This document shows positions 57,552 through 64,000 of a stretch of 64,000 bases of DNA, piece after piece. The notes beneath the pieces are model-generated. The model saw nothing but the letters and a program-made list of their open reading frames with translations, ran no database searches and was not told the DNA's origin. This DNA is from Marinobacter orientalis (GTDB lineage: Bacteria > Pseudomonadota > Gammaproteobacteria > Pseudomonadales > Oleiphilaceae), in the NCBI RefSeq assembly GCF_004792665.1, contig NZ_SRZX01000002.1:388689-452688 (forward strand), in the 5' to 3' direction. The position numbers and the translations under genes were made by a program. The first letter of the stretch is position 1. Every line of letters starts with the position of its first letter.

Positions 57552-58076
57552 ATGACCAGGGAGAACAATCAGTTTGACGTTGTGGTTGTCGGTGGCGGCA
57601 TTAACGGAAGGGGATCGCAATGGATCCACTCAAGCCCGACATTGCCATAGGATTTGAGTACCTGTTGAATATTGTTAACCCGTACTTCAAGCATCAACTC
57701 ACTGAGAGCGATGCAGTCTGGTCTTACTCCGGCGTTCGTCCGCTGATGGATGACAAGCAACACGACGCCAAGAAGGCATCCCGCGATTACTCCTTCGAAG
57801 CCGACAGGACAGAGAGCAAAGCACCGGTTATTCCAGTATTTGGCGGCAAGATCACGACTTATCGAAAGCTGGCAGAAGTGGCCACCGACACACTCTGCCA
57901 GTTCTTCCCCCATGCTGCGGGACCCTGGACCAAACAGGGCCTCTATGCCACCGAAGATGATCTCCGGGAGCCGGACAGGTGCCTGTCGACTCTGGCAGCC
58001 ACATGTTCGCGGCAAGGGTCTGGCTCCCTTGCTGCCTCAGGAGGTTGCGAACCCGGCAGAATTCTCAACACCGACA
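57552..58076 (+). pseudogene. glpD: Degenerate glycerol-3-phosphate dehydrogenase (glpD) remnant
   Basis: The first codons (QFDVVVVGGGINGRG) match the FAD-binding start of aerobic GlpD, but the frame stops within about 32 codons at TAG 57648. In another frame, from about 57620, the C-terminal GlpD region appears: EYLLNIVNPYFKHQL, VWSYSGVRPLMDD, ASRDYSFEAD, VFGGKITTYRKLAEVA, WTKQGLYATEDDL. Compared with a usual 500-residue enzyme, roughly 270 central residues are missing and the C-terminal end degrades through a frame change near 57970. FAD-binding and catalytic regions are not continuous, so the gene cannot encode active GlpD. The boundaries are approximate. Confidence 0.82.
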
Positions 58077-58092
58077 ACAGGAACTGCCCGTC

Positions 58093-58827
58093 ATGAACCT
58101 CACGTCAGACATTGCGCCGAATGCAACTCTGGAGGAATTCCGCAAAGTAGTGCGCAGCCGCCGCTCGGTGCGCCGGTTTACTGATGAGGCAGTGCCGGAA
58201 CCGGTACTGGACGACTGCCTGGAGCTGGCCATGCTGGCCCCCAATTCCAGCAACCTGCAGCCCTGGGAATTTTTTGTGGTCAGAACGCCGGACCTGAGAG
58301 CAAAGCTTGCCGAGGCCTGCCTTGGCCAGAACGCGGCGAAAACCGCGCCGGTACTGATTGCAGTCGTTGCCAGAACGGACACCTGGCGCCGGCATTCGCG
58401 TATGGCACTGGAGCAATGGCCGGAGGAAAAACTGCCGGGAATTGTTGAGAAGTATTATTCGAAAATCGCACCTGTCCATTACAGCCAGGGGCCTTTGGGG
58501 TTATTTGGCGCGACCAAGAAAGCAGCGGGGCTGTTGGTGGGCCTGACAAGACCGGTTCCCCGGGGACCCTATTCGCCGAACGAGATGAAAATCTGGGCCA
58601 CCAAGTCCACTGCTCTGGCTGCGGAAAATCTGATGCTGGCACTGAGGGCGCACGGCTACGATTCCTGCCCCATGGAAGGCTTTGATGAATGCCGGGTTCG
58701 ACGCCTGCTGAAGCTGCCCAAAAAAGGCCTGGTAACCATGATACTGGCGGCCGGGAAGCGCTCCGAAAACGGCGTCTACAACCGCCAGTACCGCTTTGAC
58801 AGGGATGAACTGGTCCATTACCTGTGA
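58093..58827 (+). CDS. Nitroreductase family protein
   Basis: A 244-residue FMN-dependent nitroreductase-type protein. The N-terminal pattern RKVVRSRRSVRRFTDEAVPEPVLDDCLELAMLAPNSSNLQPWEFFVV is typical, with Arg residues for FMN binding, and the C-terminal block GLVTMILAAGKRSENGVY follows the family. The middle part is longer than in NfsB, and the substrate is unknown. The start is ATG 58093; no strong ribosome site is seen. The gene follows the glpD remnant directly. Confidence 0.87.
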   Translation: MNLTSDIAPNATLEEFRKVVRSRRSVRRFTDEAVPEPVLDDCLELAMLAPNSSNLQPWEFFVVRTPDLRAKLAEACLGQNAAKTAPVLIAVVARTDTWRRHSRMALEQWPEEKLPGIVEKYYSKIAPVHYSQGPLGLFGATKKAAGLLVGLTRPVPRGPYSPNEMKIWATKSTALAAENLMLALRAHGYDSCPMEGFDECRVRRLLKLPKKGLVTMILAAGKRSENGVYNRQYRFDRDELVHYL

Positions 58828-58873
58828 ACTGTGCTGTCGACGCCCCGGAAAGAGTCGCAACAGCGTCTGCACC

Positions 58874-59835
58874 CTACACTTCCATATTGGTCAGCGCTTC
58901 CGCTGCGCCGAAAAGGCCGGTGTAGCCTTCAGTGACAAGATAAACCGGTGTTGCCTCCAGCAGCGGTCGCATTCGGCCCTTGTCCTCGAAGCCCTTCTGA
59001 AACGGACTCTCCAGGAAAAAGTCGATAAATTGAGGGAGAATACCGCCACACAGATAGACACCGCCGGTCCCGCCCAGAGTCAGCACGCCATTGCCGGCGA
59101 CACGTCCGAGAATCTCACAGAAATGCCCGAGGGTCTGTCGCGCAAGCGCGTCGGAATTATCCAGCGCTGCGGCAGTTATTTTCTCCGGTGCATCCAGAGA
59201 GGCCGTCACATCCTGTATTTCGGCATGTGCCCGGTACAGATTCAGCAACCCCTGGCCACAGAGAATTCGCTCTACCGACACGCGACCGAACCGGGCTTTC
59301 AGAATCTTCAGTACCGCCATCCCGGTATCGTCCGTGGGCGCAAAATCCACATGCCCCCCCTCGGTCGTCAAGGGAACCCATCCCTTCTGCAGTGGAACCA
59401 GGCCGGAAACTCCGAGCCCTGTCCCCGGCCCGATCACCAGCCGTGGACGGCGGACATCCCCCGGGCCCCCACAAACATGAATCAGATTCTCAGGGGCCAC
59501 ATGGAGAATCCCCAGCGCCATGGCCGTAAAATCGTTGATGACCTTGAAGGCACTCCAGCCAAACTGGCGGCGCACCTCTTCACTGTCAAAACGCCAGTGA
59601 TTGTTGGTCATCCTCACCCGGGTGCCCGACACCGGAGAAGCCACTGCCAGGCACGCCTCCTTCACCTCCTCTACTCCGGACCGCTGCAGGTAATCGGTAA
59701 TGGCGGAATCGAGATTGTCGTAGCTGCTGCACGCCAGAACCTCAATGGCTTCGGGCGTTACATCACCGGAACGTACCAGGGCAAACCTGGCGTTGGTGCC
59801 GCCGATATCCCCTACCAGTGAATAGTTGGTTGTCG

Positions 59836-59839
<4 letters not shown>
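58874..59839 (-). CDS. glk: Glucokinase
   Basis: Phosphorylates glucose to glucose 6-phosphate using ATP, the entry to the Entner-Doudoroff route. The 321-residue protein begins with the phosphate-binding motif [15 protein letters not shown] and has [13 protein letters not shown] with the catalytic Asp, [27 protein letters not shown], and [12 protein letters not shown], all standard for bacterial Glk (ROK-unrelated). It overlaps the upstream edd gene by four bases, so edd-glk form an operon. Confidence 0.96.
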
Positions 59840-61656
<1,817 letters not shown>

Positions 61657-61762
61657 AGTGGGCCTCCTGAAATGTCGTTATTCAGCTACTTTTCAATTGC
61701 CGTAAGTTTACGTTCTTTTTGCTGTTTTTCCACCGATAATGATTCATTTATTTATTTTTTAT

Positions 61763-61778
61763 TGTTATATTTACTACA
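61763..61778. promoter_or_regulatory. Possible HexR-like operator in the edd/gap intergenic region
   Basis: TGTTATATTTACTACA reads TGTAGTAAATATAACA on the minus strand, similar to the TGTAxT/ATTACA-type sites bound by HexR at Entner-Doudoroff genes. The match is imperfect and the region is AT-rich (about 61720-61795), so this is a tentative call. It lies about 107 bases upstream of the edd start. Confidence 0.35.
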
Positions 61779-61806
61779 TCATCAGCAGATATAAAACGCA
61801 GACGTC

Positions 61807-62124
61807 ATGGCGGTTTACGGTGTCAACGACCAGAAGCTCAGTGATGTTTATCACACCGACCTTTACCGTACACGCTCAGCCACCCAGCCGATAGTTGCTA
61901 GCAAAACCGGCGCTGCTGTGAAAAACAGCCCGGTACTTGGTTATAAGCCGAAAAACTGGTCACTGTGGATTTCAACCATAATGCTCTGTTCAGTATTTTT
62001 GACGCCAACCACACGGGCCATGGGACGTCATGCAAAAGTCATGGCCTGGTACGATAATGAATGGGGCTTCTGCAACCGGATGCTCGATAATGCCGTTGCA
62101 CTGATGAAAAAGGCGAGCCAGTAA
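61807..62124 (+). pseudogene. gap: Degenerate glyceraldehyde-3-phosphate dehydrogenase (gap) remnant
   Basis: A 105-codon open frame made of GAPDH pieces. It starts internally (YGVNDQKLSD), lacking the whole NAD-binding N-terminus, and then skips the catalytic Cys region. The stretch AAVKNSPVLGYKPK continues into another frame as LVTVDFNHNALFSIFDANHT after a frameshift near the A-run at 61951-61955. It returns to the first frame near 62020-62035 and ends with [27 protein letters not shown], a typical GAPDH C-terminus. Such a protein cannot be active. In Pseudomonas an intact gap is divergent from edd at this position, so this is most likely a decayed orthologue. Confidence 0.87.
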
Positions 62125-62197
62125 AACTGGCGACCTGCCAGACATTCATCGGCAGTCACCGGAAAGCTTCACTGAAAAACAAAAGGAAACTGGAATC

Positions 62198-63646
62198 ATG
62201 CTAAGGCGTACCAAGATCGTCGCCACTCTCGGCCCCGCCACCGACTCGCCGGAATCACTGTCGGCCATCATTGCCGCCGGTGTAGACGTGACGCGGCTGA
62301 ATTTTTCCCACGGCAGCGCGGAGGATCACATGGAACGCGCCCGCCGGGTGCGGGAAAGCGCTGCCAGCAATGGCCGCTTCGTGGCCCTGCTGGCGGATCT
62401 GCAGGGCCCGAAACTGCGGATTGCCCGCTTCTCCGATAATAAGGTAACCCTCAAGGCCGGCCAGCAGTTCGTCCTGGACGCGGCCATGGACAAGGAAGCC
62501 GGCAATGAAGAACGGGTTGGTATCGACTATGAGCAGCTGATCGAAGACGTCAAGCCGGGGGACATCCTGGTACTCGATGATGGCCGAATAGAGATGGAAG
62601 TCGAGACCGTCGACGACACCAGCATTTGCTCCCGCGTCCTTATCGGTGGCCCCCTGTCCAACAACAAGGGCCTCAACAAGCGCGGTGGTGGCCTGTCAGC
62701 AGAAGCGCTGACCGAAAAAGACAAACAGGATATCAAGACCGCCGCCCGCCTGGGCGCCGATTATGTGGCCGTGTCTTTTGTACGCAACGCCGAAGACATG
62801 CATGTTGCCCGCCGCCTGCTGAAAGAAGCAGGCTCCGAAGCCCGTCTGGTTGCCAAAATCGAGCGCGCGGAACTGGCCCACGACAACGCCGCCCTCGACG
62901 CCGTGATTGAGGCTTCCGATGCAGTCATGGTCGCCCGTGGCGATCTGGCTGTGGAAATCGGCGACGCCGAACTGGTGGGGGTGCAGAAACACATCATCAA
63001 CCGCGCACGAGCCCTCAATACCGTGGTCATTACCGCCACCCAGATGATGGAATCCATGATCGAGAACCCGATGCCCACCCGGGCTGAGGTGTCCGACGTG
63101 GCCAATGCGGTGATGGACTACACCGATGCGGTAATGCTTTCTGCAGAAACTGCTGTTGGTGACTACCCCGTAGAGGCGGTGGAAGCGATGGTGCGCATCT
63201 GTATCGGTGCCGAGAAGCAGCCTTCGATGCACCAGTCGAAGCACCGGATTCACGAAAGCATGGAGCACGTAGACGAGGCCATTGCCCTCTCTGCAATGTA
63301 TGCGGCCAATCACCTGCAGGGCGTTACGTCGATCATCTGCATGTCAGAAACCGGCGCCACTCCCCTGCTGATGTCCCGCATCAAATCGAGCCTTCCGATC
63401 TTTACTTTCTCTCGCCATCATTCCACCCAGCATCGGGTAACGATGTTCCGTGGCGTGCAGACGGTGCCATTTGATTCGGCGGCAATTGCGCCCGAGCAGA
63501 CAAACGCCCGCGCGGTGGCTGAGCTGGTAAGGATGGGAGTCGTCAAGGAGGGTGATCTGGTAGTGATTACCAAGGGTGATTACGTTAATGCCCAGGGTGG
63601 CACCAACACCATGAAGATTGTTCGCGTTGGTGCGGATATTCGCTGA
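62198..63646 (+). CDS. pyk: Pyruvate kinase
   Basis: Makes pyruvate and ATP from phosphoenolpyruvate. The 482-residue protein has [20 protein letters not shown], the substrate-site motif [50 protein letters not shown], and [30 protein letters not shown] with the metal-binding residues. The C-terminal domain ends [20 protein letters not shown] precedes the ATG. Sequence style is PykA-like. It is 73 bases downstream of the gap remnant and was possibly in one operon with it. Confidence 0.96.
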   Translation: MLRRTKIVATLGPATDSPESLSAIIAAGVDVTRLNFSHGSAEDHMERARRVRESAASNGRFVALLADLQGPKLRIARFSDNKVTLKAGQQFVLDAAMDKEAGNEERVGIDYEQLIEDVKPGDILVLDDGRIEMEVETVDDTSICSRVLIGGPLSNNKGLNKRGGGLSAEALTEKDKQDIKTAARLGADYVAVSFVRNAEDMHVARRLLKEAGSEARLVAKIERAELAHDNAALDAVIEASDAVMVARGDLAVEIGDAELVGVQKHIINRARALNTVVITATQMMESMIENPMPTRAEVSDVANAVMDYTDAVMLSAETAVGDYPVEAVEAMVRICIGAEKQPSMHQSKHRIHESMEHVDEAIALSAMYAANHLQGVTSIICMSETGATPLLMSRIKSSLPIFTFSRHHSTQHRVTMFRGVQTVPFDSAAIAPEQTNARAVAELVRMGVVKEGDLVVITKGDYVNAQGGTNTMKIVRVGADIR

Positions 63647-64000
63647 CCTGTTAGGTTGGGAGCTTCGCCTTCGGTAGCCTGCTGGTTTGGTGGCTGGAGG
63701 CTGCGGGGCGGGGCTTCTGTTTGAACCTTTCCGATATCGCCCGTTTACTGCATTTACCGTAGGTCGGATTAGCGAAGCGTAATCCGACAAATGGCAACGA
63801 TACGAAACACAGTGTCGGATTACGCTTCGCTAATCCGTATATGGTCTCCTCCCCGTTTGCAAGGTCTCAGTGCTCGATGTCAGGGACAGGTTTGCGCCCG
63901 TATATCCGGCCTGTTTAGCGAGGCGGCTTTGTCGCCTCTGGCCTTGATGGAAGATCCGCGCCTGCCGTCCTTATCGACCTAACGGCCTGTTGGGCCTTCG
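63647..64000. other. Gene-free region after pyk with palindromic repeats
   Basis: About 354 bases with no supported coding gene. It has the repeat pair listed at 63763-63837 and, further on, GAGGCG (63920-63925) with CGCCTC (63933-63938) inside GGCC flanks (63908-63943), and another GGCC-TGTTG-GGCC hairpin near the window end. None has a clear T-run. Confidence 0.6.
63763..63837. repeat. Pair of inverted REP-like palindromes
   Basis: Copy 1 (63763-63788) is a hairpin, GTCGGATTA-GCGAAGCG-TAATCCGAC. Copy 2 (63814-63837) is the same element in the opposite orientation (GTCGGATTACGCTTCGCTAATCCG), 25 bases away. Such GGATTAGCGAAGCGTAATCC elements occur in many proteobacteria (established knowledge), arranged here as a BIME-like pair after pyk. 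Confidence 0.85.

Noticed and set aside
61807..62124. Treating the 105-codon frame as a genuine small gene
   Set aside because: Its content is scrambled GAPDH, with conserved residues alternating between two frames, so a pseudogene explains it better.

Overview
This looks like a chromosomal core segment of a gammaproteobacterium, most like Marinobacter or its neighbours in the Pseudomonadales/Alteromonadales. That placement is inferred from GC-rich codon use, protein types, and gene order that matches known Pseudomonas blocks (comEC-DUF2062-lol, trxB-aat-bpt-infA-clpA-clpS-cspD, mnmA-hflD-purB, ccoNOQP-ccoGHIS, edd-glk with a divergent gap). No rRNA, tRNA, CRISPR array, prophage or transposase gene was seen. 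Genes are densely packed, and several convergent pairs touch or overlap.

Layout. 1-5 kb: comEC (partial, minus), a DUF2062 membrane protein, a LolD plus single-permease lipoprotein transporter, and a PilZ-like protein. 5-9.3 kb: a small exported protein, the agmatine-to-putrescine pair aguA-aguB, an unpartnered MoxR ATPase, and trxB. 9.3-14 kb: a large palindromic repeat, then a complete N-degron set (aat, bpt, clpA, clpS) around infA. 14-21.3 kb: a cold-shock protein, then translation and RNA-modification genes (rluE, NUDIX, mnmA, hflD), purB, the uL16 hydroxylase and a two-domain GNAT. 21.3-26.9 kb: a LysR regulator, a membrane-anchored protein of unknown function, a hybrid histidine kinase, and ohrR-gpx with a clear operator. 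26.9-39 kb: alaA, an unknown gene, htpX, pdxB, rhlB, epmC, dsbD, a TusA-like protein, an ABM-fold protein, rlmM, a 7TM diguanylate cyclase and an alpha/beta hydrolase.

39-48 kb: a full cbb3 oxidase locus, ccoNOQP followed by the maturation set ccoGHIS and a TauE/SafE-like membrane protein. 48-57.4 kb: ttcA, a DnaJ-related protein, a polysaccharide deacetylase, a DASS anion symporter, a DksA-type zinc finger, a CBS-PAS-GGDEF protein, a sodium:solute symporter and an orphan periplasmic binding protein. 57.4-64 kb: a glpD remnant, a nitroreductase, the Entner-Doudoroff genes glk and edd (minus), a gap remnant, pyk, and a pair of REP-like palindromes.

Themes. The window concentrates protein turnover (Aat/Bpt/ClpSA, HtpX), translation modification (RluE, RlmM, MnmA, TtcA, uL16 and EF-P hydroxylases), respiration (cbb3), peroxide defence (OhrR/Gpx, TrxB) and c-di-GMP signalling (one PilZ-like protein, two GGDEF proteins). 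Two decayed central-carbon genes, glpD and gap, lie within 5 kb of each other on either side of glk-edd. I found no convincing new defence or biosynthetic system. The best leads are the paired gene decay, unexplained inverted repeats, and a few uncharacterised or unusually partnered proteins.
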